Assembly: GCA_963783695.1 (NCBI GenBank)
Contig: CAWAOM010000001.1
Span: forward strand, 558,001 to 622,000
DNA length: 64,000 bases
Origin: BM003 sp963783695
GTDB taxonomy: Bacteria > Pseudomonadota > Gammaproteobacteria > Steroidobacterales > BM003
Reading direction: 5' to 3'
Of this stretch, positions 47,169 through 55,821 are shown piece by piece. Below the pieces are notes generated by a model. It saw only the letters and a list, made by a program, of their open reading frames with translations. It made no database searches and was not told the origin of the DNA. Position numbers and translations under genes: made by a program. Each line of letters starts with the position of its first letter. The stretch's first letter is position 1.

Positions 47169-47993
47169 TCACTCATCAAGCGCGACCGGCGTTACGAATC
47201 CGTCCGGCTTGATCGCCAGCACCGAGCAATCGATCTGCTCAAGAATGGTCTCAGCGGTATTGCCCATGATGAACCCGCGGACGCCGGTGCGCGCCAGGGT
47301 GAGGATTAGCAGGCGCAGACCCAGGCGCGTTGCCGCGTCGCCGTTATAGGCATCGAGTGCGTGGAGGAACGCCGGGAGTTCCTCGGCAGCGAGCGCGGTC
47401 TGTTGTCCCTTTTTGCGCGGCTTCAGGTGATTGTGGAGCTCGCCGGCCGGGTTGACGTCTCGGTAGCCGAGAGCCACGGCCCGGGAGAAGACGGCCCGCA
47501 CCCGTTGCAGCACCCTCGTCGCGATTTCGCCGGCGCCGCGATCCTCGATGCCCTCGATCAGGGACATGATCTCGCGCGGCTGGATCTCGTCGACGGGACG
47601 CGGGCCCAGCGTCGGCAGGATGTCGATCTCGAGTGAACGCCAGACCTGGGAAGCGTGCTTGCGGGTCCAGCCGGGCGTCTGGCGCGTGTGCCACTCCTTG
47701 GCGACGGCGAGGAAGGTCGGGGTCGTCGAATCTGAGGCCTGCTTCTCCACCTGTTTGACCGCGGAGGGGTCGTCGTGCTTCCGCGCGTCCTGCCACTTCT
47801 CGCGGGCCTCGGCCAGGCCGACCTTGGGGAATGGTCCGAGGCTGAGGGTCTTCTCGCGGCCTTTGACGCGGTACTTGCCGCGCCAGAGCTTGCCGCCGGC
47901 TGTGGTGACGAAGAGGTACAGGCCGTCGCGGTCGTAGAGTTTCCGGGGCTTGTCGCCGGCCTTCGCGTTCTTGATTTCCTGGATCGTGAGCAT
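47169..47993 (-). pseudogene. P4-type integrase N-terminal part fused to a Usp tail
   Basis: Residues 1-233 (start 47993, MLTIQEIKNAKAGDKPRKLY) are a P4-like tyrosine integrase: DUF4102 arm-binding region (DGLYLFVTTAGGKLWRGKYR), core-binding domain (LAVAKEWHTRQTPGWTRKHA) and the beginning of the catalytic domain (LRLLILTLARTG). Exactly there the frame passes into ARTGVRGFIMGNTAETILEQ and the rest of a universal stress protein (41 residues, 47172-47294). The catalytic Arg-His-Arg-Tyr part is absent, so the integrase cannot recombine DNA. The junction sequence (ARTG) occurs in both parents, suggesting a deletion by microhomology. The open frame is intact and could still make a DNA-binding hybrid protein. 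Confidence 0.88.
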
Positions 47994-48120
47994 CTGGGGG
48001 TATTTCCTGGCTGGGAGTATTTTATACCCCCAAACATACCCCCGGAAAGGGCGCAAAGGCCTGGTATAACGGGATGTGGCGAGATACCTGTTTGCTAAAC
48101 GTATTTGCTTGATTTAGATA

Positions 48121-48150
48121 AGAAAAAAGCGCCACTGAGGGCGCTTTTTC
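48121..48150 (-). terminator. Terminator between integrase and tmRNA gene
   Basis: AAAAAAGCGCC, ACTGAG loop region, GGCGCTTTTTC: a symmetrical stem with T-run on both strands, 32 bp beyond the tmRNA 3' end. It can end tmRNA transcripts (minus strand). It lies inside the island, so it was probably supplied by it. Confidence 0.72.
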
Positions 48151-48181
48151 TTGAGTTTTCAGGGGCTTGAAAACTCGGTAA

Positions 48182-48195
48182 TGGTGGAGGCGGCG
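48182..48195. repeat. Proximal island attachment repeat (tmRNA 3' end)
   Basis: TGGTGGAGGCGGCG: reverse complement of the CCA end of tmRNA; identical to 36920-36933. Confidence 0.78.
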
Positions 48196-48541
48196 GGAAT
48201 CGAACCCGCGTCCGCAAGCCCTCCGCTACAGGCTCTACATGCTTAGCCGCGTCTTTAATTTAACTGTTTGCTACCCGACGGGCAGGAAAGACAAACAGCT
48301 GTCCCGGTAAGTTTTAACTGATCCACCCCGGGAGAGCTTCACAGCGATCTTGTGAGAGTCGACGCCTGAAAGCTGAACGCACAAGCACGGCTTCAGTCAG
48401 ACGGCACCTTACTGGTTTTTAAGCAGCGAGTGCGTAGTTGTCGTCGTTGGCAACTAAGAGTTTGCAGACAGTTTAACGAGGCACCTGCACCTCGGCATGC
48501 ACCTGGAGTTTCGTGACCCACGTCGAAGCCATGTCGCCCCC
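48182..48541 (-). ncRNA. ssrA: Transfer-messenger RNA (tmRNA)
   Basis: Rescues stalled ribosomes with SmpB. On the minus strand: 5' end GGGGGCGACATGGCTTCGAC at 48541, a T-arm-like 3' end with GGGTTCGATTCCCGCC and CCACCA closing at 48182. The tag frame (48451-48419) reads ANDDNYALAA followed by TAA, the form seen in many gammaproteobacteria such as Pseudomonas. Length about 360 nt is typical. Its 3' end is the island's attachment site and is fully restored after insertion. The smpB gene lies 140 bp upstream on the same strand. Confidence 0.97.
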
Positions 48542-48681
48542 AGTACGCGCGCAGTCTATCACTGCCGGCATCAGCTCGTGTAGCGCCCGGTCGCAAAACC
48601 GTGCCGCTGGATGCCTGTCGCGTATTTCTTAAGATTGGGGTGATGGCGGCAAAAACCAAGGGCTGCGCTCGACTGCTGCCA

Positions 48682-49167
48682 TTAGCCGTGCTTGAGAATA
48701 CGCGCCTTCTGCCGTTCCCAGTCGCGGTCTTTGTCCGCGGCGCGCTTGTCGTGCTGCTTCTTGCCGCGGGCAAGCCCGATCTCAAGCTTGGCCTTGCCGC
48801 GTTTCCAGTACAGCGCGGTGGGGACGAGCGTGTAACCGCGCCGTTCCACCGCGCCGATCAGGCGATCGAGCTCGCGCCGGTGCAACAGCAGTTTGCGTGT
48901 CCGGGTCGGGTCCGGGGAGACGTGGGTCGAGGCCGAGGTCAGCGGCGAGATGTGACAACCAAGCAGCCATGCCTCGCCGCTTCGGATCAAAACATAGCTT
49001 TCTTTGAGCTGGGCACGGCCATCGCGCAGGCTTTTCACTTCCCATCCTTGCAGCGACAGGCCCGCCTCGATACGTTCCTCGATAAAGAAGTCATGGCGCG
49101 CTTTCTTGTTGAGAGCGATTGTAGAAGTCGCCGCTGAGCTATTGTTTTTAATTGCCTTTTTTGTCAT
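48682..49167 (-). CDS. smpB: SsrA-binding protein
   Basis: tmRNA partner protein, 161 residues. Seen: ALNKKARHDFFIEERIEAGL, the highly conserved LQGWEVKSLRDGRAQLKESY, HISPLTSAS, KLLLHRRELDRLIGAVERRG, and a basic C-terminal tail (KRAADKDRDWERQKARILKH). Start at 49167 by homology; the open frame runs 89 codons further but is non-coding there. Adjacent to and upstream of ssrA in the same direction. Diverges from the NSS transporter gene across 130 bp. Confidence 0.96.
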   Translation of the reverse strand: MTKKAIKNNSSAATSTIALNKKARHDFFIEERIEAGLSLQGWEVKSLRDGRAQLKESYVLIRSGEAWLLGCHISPLTSASTHVSPDPTRTRKLLLHRRELDRLIGAVERRGYTLVPTALYWKRGKAKLEIGLARGKKQHDKRAADKDRDWERQKARILKHG

Positions 49168-49297
49168 CTCAAAATACGTTTCGATGCGGTGGGATCGCGC
49201 AAGCCCAGAAGTATGCCCTAAACTAAATCCGTTAGGTTGTCTGATTGGCTCAATTGACCGACAATCCCGCCCCTTGATCAGCCCCCCGGCCGGCGGT

Positions 49298-50680
49298 ATG
49301 GCAACAGACGCAAGCAGCCTTGGACAACGACGCAGTTCCCTGCACGGACACTGGTCCTCGCGCGCGGCGTTCATTCTGGCCGTCACCGGATCCGCGGTCG
49401 GGCTCGGCAACATCTGGAAGTTCCCGTATATCACCGGCGAGAACGGCGGCGGCGCGTTCGTGCTGCTTTATCTGGGCTGCGTGTTTGCAGTTGGCATGCC
49501 GATCCTTGTCTCGGAGATCCTGCTCGGCCGGCGGGGCCGGCGCAACCCGATCGCGACCATGGCGATCCTCGGCCAGGAGGAGGGCGGCAGCCGTCACTGG
49601 CGGCTGGTCGGTGCAATGGGCGTGATCACAGGCCTGTTGATTCTTTCCTTTTACAGTGTGGTTGCCGGCTGGTCGCTGGCGTATGCGGTAAAGAGCGCAG
49701 CCGGATCGTTCGCAGGCACGGATGCGCGTAACGCGGCGGTCGAATTTTTCACATTTACCAGTGACTGGAAAAAGTTGCTTGGCTGGCATGCAGCGTTTAT
49801 GACCATGACGGTGTTCGTGGTGGCCGCGGGCGTTCAGCATGGGCTCGAGCGGGCGGTGCGTGTTTTGATGCCCTTGCTGGTCGTGATGTTGCTGGTGCTG
49901 GCCATCTACAGTGCACGCTACGGCGCGTTCGAAGAGACGCTGGCGTATCTGTTTAAACCCGACTTCTCCGAACTGAGTGGCGAGTCGATGCTGATCGCTC
50001 TCGGACACTGTTTCTTTACCCTCAGTATCGGCATGGGCGTCGTGATGGCCTACGGCGCTTATCTGCCCGAAGGGACTTCGATTGCGACATCGTCGTTGGT
50101 GGTTGTGCTGGCCGATACCGTGATTGCGTTGCTCGCTGGCATGGCGGTATTCCCGTTGGTGTTCGGCAACGGACTTAACCCGGCGGAAGGCCCGGGCCTG
50201 GTGTTCGAGACGCTGCCGATCGCGTTTGGCCAGCTCCCGGCTGGCGCGGCGTTTGGGACGGTATTTTTCCTGTTGCTCACTTTTGCCGCCTGGACGTCGG
50301 CAATCGGCCTGCTCGAGCCTGCGGTCGCGTGGATTGTCGAGCGCTTTCAGCGCTCGCGGGTGGTTGGCGCGGTGGTGGTAGGCGGGCTTACCTGGTTGAT
50401 GGGCCTGGCCAGTGTGCTTTCCTTCAATGTGCTGAGCGATCTGCGATTCGGCCGCGGCACCCTGTTTCAGAACATCGATTTTCTTGCCAGCAATATTCTG
50501 CTCCCGGCGAGTGCCTTGCTGATTACCGTATTTGCCGGCTGGATCATGTGTCGCAATTCGAGCAGCGAAGAACTCGCGATGGGATCGGGTCTTCTTTACA
50601 AGGGCTGGCGCCTGTTGTCGCGGGTGGTGGCACCGCTTGCGATTGTCGTGATCGCGTTTCGCGCGGTCGGCGTAATCTGA
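49298..50680 (+). CDS. Neurotransmitter:sodium symporter (NSS) family transporter
   Basis: Na+-dependent amino-acid-type transporter, LeuT fold, 460 residues and about 11 to 12 hydrophobic segments. The first helix carries the family signature AAFILAVTGSAVGLGNIWKF followed by PYITGENGGGAF. Start ATG 49298 chosen because MATDASSLGQRRSSLHGHWS directly precedes that signature; the open frame upstream overlaps smpB. The rnfH gene follows 17 bp later. Substrate unknown. Confidence 0.93.
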   Translation: MATDASSLGQRRSSLHGHWSSRAAFILAVTGSAVGLGNIWKFPYITGENGGGAFVLLYLGCVFAVGMPILVSEILLGRRGRRNPIATMAILGQEEGGSRHWRLVGAMGVITGLLILSFYSVVAGWSLAYAVKSAAGSFAGTDARNAAVEFFTFTSDWKKLLGWHAAFMTMTVFVVAAGVQHGLERAVRVLMPLLVVMLLVLAIYSARYGAFEETLAYLFKPDFSELSGESMLIALGHCFFTLSIGMGVVMAYGAYLPEGTSIATSSLVVVLADTVIALLAGMAVFPLVFGNGLNPAEGPGLVFETLPIAFGQLPAGAAFGTVFFLLLTFAAWTSAIGLLEPAVAWIVERFQRSRVVGAVVVGGLTWLMGLASVLSFNVLSDLRFGRGTLFQNIDFLASNILLPASALLITVFAGWIMCRNSSSEELAMGSGLLYKGWRLLSRVVAPLAIVVIAFRAVGVI

Positions 50681-50697
50681 GTTCGCGGCCGCCGTCG

Positions 50698-51006
50698 ATG
50701 TCTGGCACTGAAACGATTCGCGTCGAAGTCGCGTATGCGCGCCCTGACCAGCAATTCCTGGTGGCGATTGACATCGAGGCGGGCAGCACGCTTGGCGACG
50801 CGATTCGTGCCTCGGGCATCCTGGATGATTGTCCGGAGATTGATCTCGAGCAGAATCGAACCGGGATTTTCAGCCGCCTCTGCAAGCTCGACAGGGTGCT
50901 GGAAAGCGGTGACCGGGTAGAGATTTACCGACCGTTAACGGCCGACCCGCGCGAGGTCCGGCGTGAGTTGGCAAAGCTGGGCAAGACGATGGGGCGGGAT
51001 AGCTGA
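50698..51006 (+). CDS. rnfH: RnfH-family ubiquitin-like protein
   Basis: A 102-residue beta-grasp protein (UPF0125/RnfH). Seen: IRVEVAYARPDQQFLVAIDI, AIRASGILDDCPEIDLEQNR, VLESGDRVEIYRPLTADPRE and VRRELAKLGK, all typical. Start ATG 50698. In many gammaproteobacteria rnfH lies between smpB and bamE, as here, though it is often named after a link to the Rnf complex that is not well supported. Its stop is 15 bp from that of the convergent bamE gene. Confidence 0.93.
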   Translation: MSGTETIRVEVAYARPDQQFLVAIDIEAGSTLGDAIRASGILDDCPEIDLEQNRTGIFSRLCKLDRVLESGDRVEIYRPLTADPREVRRELAKLGKTMGRDS

Positions 51007-51021
51007 GGCGTTTGCCGCCGA

Positions 51022-51354
51022 TCAGCTGTCAAACGGCGCGTCACGCACGACTTCGCGGACGATGTCTTCGTCGAAAAATACGATCAGCCGTTCCTTGCTG
51101 ACGTCTTTGTCGCGGCCGCGCTTGTAATAGAAAACGTAATCCCAGCGGTCGGTATGGAATGGATCCTCGATCATCGGCGTCCCGAGGAGAAACTGCACCT
51201 GGGACTTTGTCATCCCTTCCTGCAGCTGCTCGACTGCGTTCGGGTCGATGTGATTTCCCTGCTGAATGTTGATCCGGTAGACACAGCCGGTAGTAAGGCC
51301 TGCGGACAGCAAGGCTATCGTGACGAGTAGCAGGAATTTCTGAATGGTTAGCAT
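51022..51354 (-). CDS. bamE: Outer-membrane assembly lipoprotein BamE (SmpA/OmlA)
   Basis: Small lipoprotein of the Bam complex that inserts outer-membrane barrels. 110 residues: signal with lipobox TTGC, then YRINIQQGNHIDPNAVEQLQ, GMTKSQVQFLLGTPMIEDPF, and HTDRWDYVFYYKRG, the standard SmpA/OmlA motifs. Divergent from fur, with 113 bp between the starts; the same arrangement occurs in Pseudomonas relatives. Confidence 0.96.
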   Translation of the reverse strand: MLTIQKFLLLVTIALLSAGLTTGCVYRINIQQGNHIDPNAVEQLQEGMTKSQVQFLLGTPMIEDPFHTDRWDYVFYYKRGRDKDVSKERLIVFFDEDIVREVVRDAPFDS

Positions 51355-51467
51355 TGATCAGCTCAGGGATATTCGGCTGGCGCGCTATCGACCGCTGCGC
51401 AATAATAGGCGCGACTATAACCGAAATCCATATTTCAGGCAGTCCTGCGGACTGTAAAGGCGCTATC

Positions 51468-51894
51468 TTGGAGAGCAAAGAGCTTCGCAAAGCCGGTCTT
51501 AAGGTCACGCTGCCGCGCATCAAAATCATGGAAGTGCTCGAGACCAGCAAGAAACGGCACCTGAGCGCGGAAGATATTTATCGCAATCTTCTCGGCGCCG
51601 GCGAGGATATCGGTCTGGCAACGGTGTACCGCGTGCTTTCTCAGTTCGAGGAGGCGGGCATTGTCAATCGAAATAACTTTCGAAACCGATCACTCGGTGT
51701 TCGAGCTGGCCGAAGGCAAGCATCACGACCACATCGTCTGTCTCGATTGCGGTCGGGTCGAGGAGTTCCTCGATGAGACCATCGAAACCCGCCAGGAGTC
51801 GGTCGCCGACAAGCTGGGTTTCGCTATTGCGGATCATTCGTTGACGCTGTACGGCAATTGCCGCAAGACGGATTGCCCGCATCGACCTGACTAG
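51468..51894 (+). pseudogene. fur: Ferric uptake regulator with a one-base frameshift
   Basis: Iron-dependent repressor whose coding sequence is broken. The first frame (TTG start 51468, ESKELRKAGLKVTLPRIKIM, LSAEDIYRNLLGAGEDIGLA, TVYRVLSQFEEAGIVNRNNF) runs normally to 51680, then loses homology. The second frame resumes with ETDHSVFELAEGKHHDHIVC, then LDCGRVEEFLDE and CRKTDCPHRPD, the normal metal-binding half. Removing one T from TTT at 51678-51680 would join them (NNFETDHSVFE). Since fur is rarely lost, a sequencing or assembly error is as likely as a real mutation. The stop (CTAG) overlaps the stop of convergent recN. Confidence 0.9.
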
Positions 51895-53570
51895 GCGCGT
51901 GCGCGTGCCTTGTCCATCATCTCCCGCGCATGGCGCCGCGTGGTTGCGGTAATTTCGACACCACCCAGCATGCGGGCGAGCTCTTCCACTGTTTCATTTT
52001 CGTCGAGCCTGTGAATACTGGTGCGGGTAGACTTGCCGTCGGTAACCTTGCTTACTCGCAAATGTGCGTCCGCCTGGCTTGCCACCTGGGGCAGATGGGT
52101 GACGCACAGCACCTGGCGCTCGCTGCCGAGTTGTTGCAGGCAACGGCCGACAATTTCGGCAACGCCGCCGCCGACGCCGGTATCGACCTCGTCGAACACC
52201 AGTGTCGGAATCACGGTCGCCTGAGCGGCCACTACGCGAATGGCGAGGGCGATGCGTGACAACTCACCGCCGGAGGCAATGCGCGCAATCGGTTGCGGCG
52301 GATGGCCGGGGTTGGTGCTGACCAGAAACTCGACCGTGTCGAGCCCGCTCTCGCCATAGCGTTGATCATCGCGCTCAGCGACACGGACCTCGAGACGACC
52401 ACCCGCCATGCCCAGCTTGCTCATCCATGCGCTCACGCCATCGTCCAAAGCGGCGGCAACCTTGCGTCGTTTCTTGCCGAGTGCGCGGGCACTGTTCAGA
52501 TAGTCCTGCTCCAACTTCGCAGTTCGCTCGCGTAACTCCGTGACCCGCTGATCGGTATTTTCCAGCCCCTGCAGCTGAGCGCCAAGATGGGCCATCTGCT
52601 CATGCAGATTTTCCGCCTCACAGCGGTGTTTACGCGCCAGTTCGCGGTACCCGGCGATGCGTTCCTCGACCTGACTCAGGCGCTGCGGGTGGATCTCGAG
52701 CGTCGCAAGATATTGACGCAACTCGTCGGCAGCCTCTCTTATCTGGATCTCGGCCTGCTCCAGCAGAGTGGCCGTGCCGCGAAGCTCTGCATCGAGTACG
52801 GCAAGCTCGCTGATGTCGTTGCTGGCACTCGCAACGAGGCTCTGCGCCGCGCCCTGTTCGGCTTCGTAGATTGCGACCAGTGCGGCCTGCGCGCCGTGGC
52901 CAAGCCGATCCACGTTCCTGAGCCGCTGGAACTCATCAGTCAGGCTCGCGTACTCCGCGGATTCCGGTGCGAAAGCGTCGAGCTCGGCGTGCTGATAGCG
53001 CAGCAGGTCGAGTTTGTCGGCACGTTCGTTGGCTGCTGCCTGCAGCGATGCAAGTTCGTCGGTAGCCGCCCGCCATGCGGCGTAGCGCTTGGCCGTCCGG
53101 TCGAGGTCAACCCTGTGTTGGCCGACCGCGTCGAGCAATTCGCGTTGCGCGGCCGGGCGACCGAGTGTCTGGTGCGCGTGCTGGCCGTGGATTTCCACCA
53201 GGTGCTCGGCGAGGTTGCGCAGGCTCTGCAACGACACACTGGTGTCGTTGACAAAGGCACGGGAACGGCCTTCGCCGCTGATGCTGCGACGGAGCACGAG
53301 TTCTTCCTCGCAGTCGATTGCCTGCCGCTCGAGCCATTCGCGTGCTTTGTCGTTGCCACTGACGTCAAAGCCCGCGACGATTTCAGCCGTCTTTGCGCCC
53401 TGGCGCACGACACTGCTGTCGGCCCGGTCGCCCAACGCCAGCCCGAGCGCATCGACCAGGATCGATTTGCCGGCACCGGTTTCACCGGTAAGAACCGCGA
53501 GCCCCGCATCGAGTTCCAGCCCGACCTTGTGGATGACTGCGAAATTGCTGATTTGCAGGTACGTCAGCAT
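51891..53570 (-). CDS. recN: DNA repair protein RecN
   Basis: SMC-like ATPase acting in double-strand-break repair. 559 residues. Seen: MLTYLQISNFAVIHKVGLEL and Walker A GETGAGKSILVDAL near residue 30; long coiled coil about 160-360; signature ARIASGGELSRIALAIRVV; Walker B TLVFDEVDTGVGG; and VLCVTHLPQVAS. Start 53570 (the frame extends far upstream through nadK without coding support). Convergent overlap of four bases with fur. It shares strand with nadK, whose stop lies 11 bp upstream. Confidence 0.96.
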   Translation of the reverse strand: MLTYLQISNFAVIHKVGLELDAGLAVLTGETGAGKSILVDALGLALGDRADSSVVRQGAKTAEIVAGFDVSGNDKAREWLERQAIDCEEELVLRRSISGEGRSRAFVNDTSVSLQSLRNLAEHLVEIHGQHAHQTLGRPAAQRELLDAVGQHRVDLDRTAKRYAAWRAATDELASLQAAANERADKLDLLRYQHAELDAFAPESAEYASLTDEFQRLRNVDRLGHGAQAALVAIYEAEQGAAQSLVASASNDISELAVLDAELRGTATLLEQAEIQIREAADELRQYLATLEIHPQRLSQVEERIAGYRELARKHRCEAENLHEQMAHLGAQLQGLENTDQRVTELRERTAKLEQDYLNSARALGKKRRKVAAALDDGVSAWMSKLGMAGGRLEVRVAERDDQRYGESGLDTVEFLVSTNPGHPPQPIARIASGGELSRIALAIRVVAAQATVIPTLVFDEVDTGVGGGVAEIVGRCLQQLGSERQVLCVTHLPQVASQADAHLRVSKVTDGKSTRTSIHRLDENETVEELARMLGGVEITATTRRHAREMMDKARARA

Positions 53571-53581
53571 TGCCACGGCGC

Positions 53582-54481
53582 TCAGGACTGGCCGCCACGA
53601 TCGAAGCTGCCGCGTCCCCAGTGGAGTTTGGAACGCAATATCCGGTAATAGTCGTATCCGTGTGGATGGATGAGGGTGACCCGTTGCTCCGCGACACGGA
53701 TGCGAAGCTCCTCTCCCGGCACAAGCTCGCACAGCAACTGGCCGTCGCACCCGACCTGGGCGCGGGTATCGGGCCGGGGAAGCACTCGCACGGAAATTTC
53801 CACGTTGACGCCGACCACCAGCGGACGATCGCTCAGTGTGTGCGGGCAGATCGGCGCCAGAACCACTGCGTCGACATCCGGTTGTATTATCGGGCCACCG
53901 CACGACAGGGCGTATGCGGTCGATCCCGTCGGGGTTGCGACCACGAGCCCGTCGCCGCCATGCGTGTTGACAAAGCGGCCGTCGATCAGGGTCTCGAAAT
54001 CGAGCATGCGCCCGGTATCCCAGCGCTGCAGCGCAATGTCATTGAGCGCGAGGCCGTTCTCGGCCGCACCGTCCGCACCGTGCTTGCATGCATGGAGCAT
54101 GATCCTGTCTTCCCGCTGGTAGCGTCCGCCGAGAATTTCATCGAGCCGTTCCAGCATGTCGTCGGGCGAGATGTCTGCAAGGAATCCAAGACGGCCACGG
54201 TTGATGCCGAGCAGCGGCCGACCGTGTCCCGCGGCCCGCCGGGTGGCGTCCAGCATCGTGCCATCGCCGCCAACCGCCATGATCAGATCTGCGCTCGCGA
54301 ACAACGCCTCATCGTCGAGAAACTCCACCGCCACGTCACCAGGGTCGATAGCGGAGCCGGGCGGCAGCAGAATGTCAACGTTACGCTGCCCCAGAAACGG
54401 CAACAACAGCGTCAGGCAGTCACTGACCCGGGGGTCAGTGAATTTGCCGACGACCGCGATCCGATTGAATGTCTGCGCCAT
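53582..54481 (-). CDS. nadK: NAD kinase
   Basis: Phosphorylates NAD+ to NADP+, 299 residues. Seen: IAVVGKFTDPRVSD start, the GGDGTMLDA motif near residue 69, LLGINRGRLGFLADI, and NTHGGDGLVVATPTGSTAYA, which is the nucleotide-binding signature. Start MAQTFNRI at 54481. It probably shares a transcript with recN, 11 bp downstream. Diverges from hrcA across 201 bp. Confidence 0.95.
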   Translation of the reverse strand: MAQTFNRIAVVGKFTDPRVSDCLTLLLPFLGQRNVDILLPPGSAIDPGDVAVEFLDDEALFASADLIMAVGGDGTMLDATRRAAGHGRPLLGINRGRLGFLADISPDDMLERLDEILGGRYQREDRIMLHACKHGADGAAENGLALNDIALQRWDTGRMLDFETLIDGRFVNTHGGDGLVVATPTGSTAYALSCGGPIIQPDVDAVVLAPICPHTLSDRPLVVGVNVEISVRVLPRPDTRAQVGCDGQLLCELVPGEELRIRVAEQRVTLIHPHGYDYYRILRSKLHWGRGSFDRGGQS

Positions 54482-54682
54482 GATCCACCCGAGCCGATAT
54501 GCGCCCTTTGTAGCATGCGATCTGGGCCACTGCTAGCGCCCAATCCACCCGCCGCGCGGAGCATTGCCGGAATGACCTGGCCAAACCGTGGCGGGAGCGC
54601 TTGACAGCGGTTGGCAGTGCTTGCAATGCTCTGAGCCGTTTCCCGTCACCGCGCCGGCCTCGTCGATGCTGACATTTGCTCC

Positions 54683-55750
54683 ATGACGACTAGCAAAGAG
54701 GACATTACCTCCAACGAACGTGCCCAGCACCTGCTTCGTGTGCTGGTCGAGCGTTATATCCGCGACGGCCAACCGGTTGGTTCGCGAACCCTTTCCCGCG
54801 AGTCCGGGCTCGAGCTCAGTTCGGCGACTATTCGCAACGTAATGTCCGATCTCGAGGAAATCGGCTTCCTTGTTTCGCCGCATACGTCGGCCGGCAGGGT
54901 CCCGACCGCCAAGGGGTTCCGGTTTTTTGTCGACACCCTTCTCAGGGTCCAGCCTGTCGGTCGGGCAGAGCGTCAGGAACTGCGTGCCCAGATAGACAAT
55001 GAGGCGAGCAACTCGCAGTCGCTGGCGGCGACGACCTCCAACCTTTTATCGACGCTGACCCGGCTGGCCGGGCTGGTAACGCTGCCAAAAGCCGGCCACT
55101 GTACATTGCGCCAGCTGGAATTCCTGCCGCTGTCGGAGCGGCGCATTCTTGCCATCATGGTGGTCAACAGCCACGAAGTGCAAAATCGTGTCCTGCAGAT
55201 GGACCGCGACTATGACGCCAATGAGCTGGTCCGGGCCGGCAACTATCTCAACGAGAAGTTCGCGGGCCGCGAACTCGACGAAGTCCGCCGCCTGTTGCTG
55301 GAAGAACTGCGGCAGACCCGCGAGGATATGAACCGGCTCATGCTCGATGCCATCGCGATGGCGCAGCGGACCCTCGAAGACGAGCACGGCGCGGAACTCG
55401 AATATGTGCTGGCCGGGGAGACGAACCTGATGGGGCTGCAGGAGTTGTCTGATGTCGACAAGCTGCGCCAGCTGTTCCAGGTGTTTAGTGAGAAACGCGA
55501 GCTTTTGCGCCTGCTCGACCGGACCGTTTCTGCCAACGGTGTGCAGATATTCATCGGTGACGAATCAGGCTATGACGTGCTCGGCGAATGCAGTGTCGTC
55601 GCGGCGCCCTATACCCGCGATGACGAGGTAGTGGGAGTGCTGGGCGTAATCGGGCCCACCCGGATGCCTTATGACCGGGTGATTCCGGTCGTGGACATCA
55701 CCTCGCGGCTGCTCAGCTCGGCCTTGAAAACCCGCAGCCAGACCCCATAG
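54683..55750 (+). CDS. hrcA: Heat-inducible transcription repressor HrcA
   Basis: Repressor of class I heat-shock genes, 355 residues. Seen: N-terminal winged helix (LLRVLVERYIRDGQPVGSRT, ATIRNVMSDLEEIGFLVSPH, TSAGRVPTAKGFRFFVDTLL) and the C-terminal domain with FIGDES and VLGVIGPTRMPYDRVIPVVD. HrcA normally binds CIRCE; I do not see a convincing CIRCE in front of hrcA, grpE or dnaK. A sigma-32 promoter sits at the 3' end of this gene. A TTGACA box at 54601 may be the gene's own -35 element, but its -10 is weak. Confidence 0.95.
   Translation: MTTSKEDITSNERAQHLLRVLVERYIRDGQPVGSRTLSRESGLELSSATIRNVMSDLEEIGFLVSPHTSAGRVPTAKGFRFFVDTLLRVQPVGRAERQELRAQIDNEASNSQSLAATTSNLLSTLTRLAGLVTLPKAGHCTLRQLEFLPLSERRILAIMVVNSHEVQNRVLQMDRDYDANELVRAGNYLNEKFAGRELDEVRRLLLEELRQTREDMNRLMLDAIAMAQRTLEDEHGAELEYVLAGETNLMGLQELSDVDKLRQLFQVFSEKRELLRLLDRTVSANGVQIFIGDESGYDVLGECSVVAAPYTRDDEVVGVLGVIGPTRMPYDRVIPVVDITSRLLSSALKTRSQTP
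55723..55748 (+). promoter_or_regulatory. Sigma-32 (heat-shock) promoter for grpE
   Basis: CTTGAAA (55723-55729), 13-base spacer, CCCCAT (55743-55748): an essentially perfect sigma-32 consensus. It overlaps the last codons and the stop of hrcA and lies about 75 bp upstream of grpE. Confidence 0.85.
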
Positions 55751-55821
55751 TCCCGACAGAAATCCCCAATACCCACCGCGTTCGCCGCGGCGGGCCAGCT
55801 TTGTTGCCGGAGACAGAACCG

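Noticed and set aside
48182..48260. tRNA gene
   Set aside because: The T-arm and CCA end are tRNA-like, but no anticodon arm follows; the tag frame and 5' end show it is tmRNA. No other tRNA was found in the window.
54600..54640. CIRCE operator upstream of hrcA
   Set aside because: TTGGCAGTG followed 9 bases later by CTCTGAGCC does not form the TTAGCACTC-N9-GAGTGCTAA inverted repeat.
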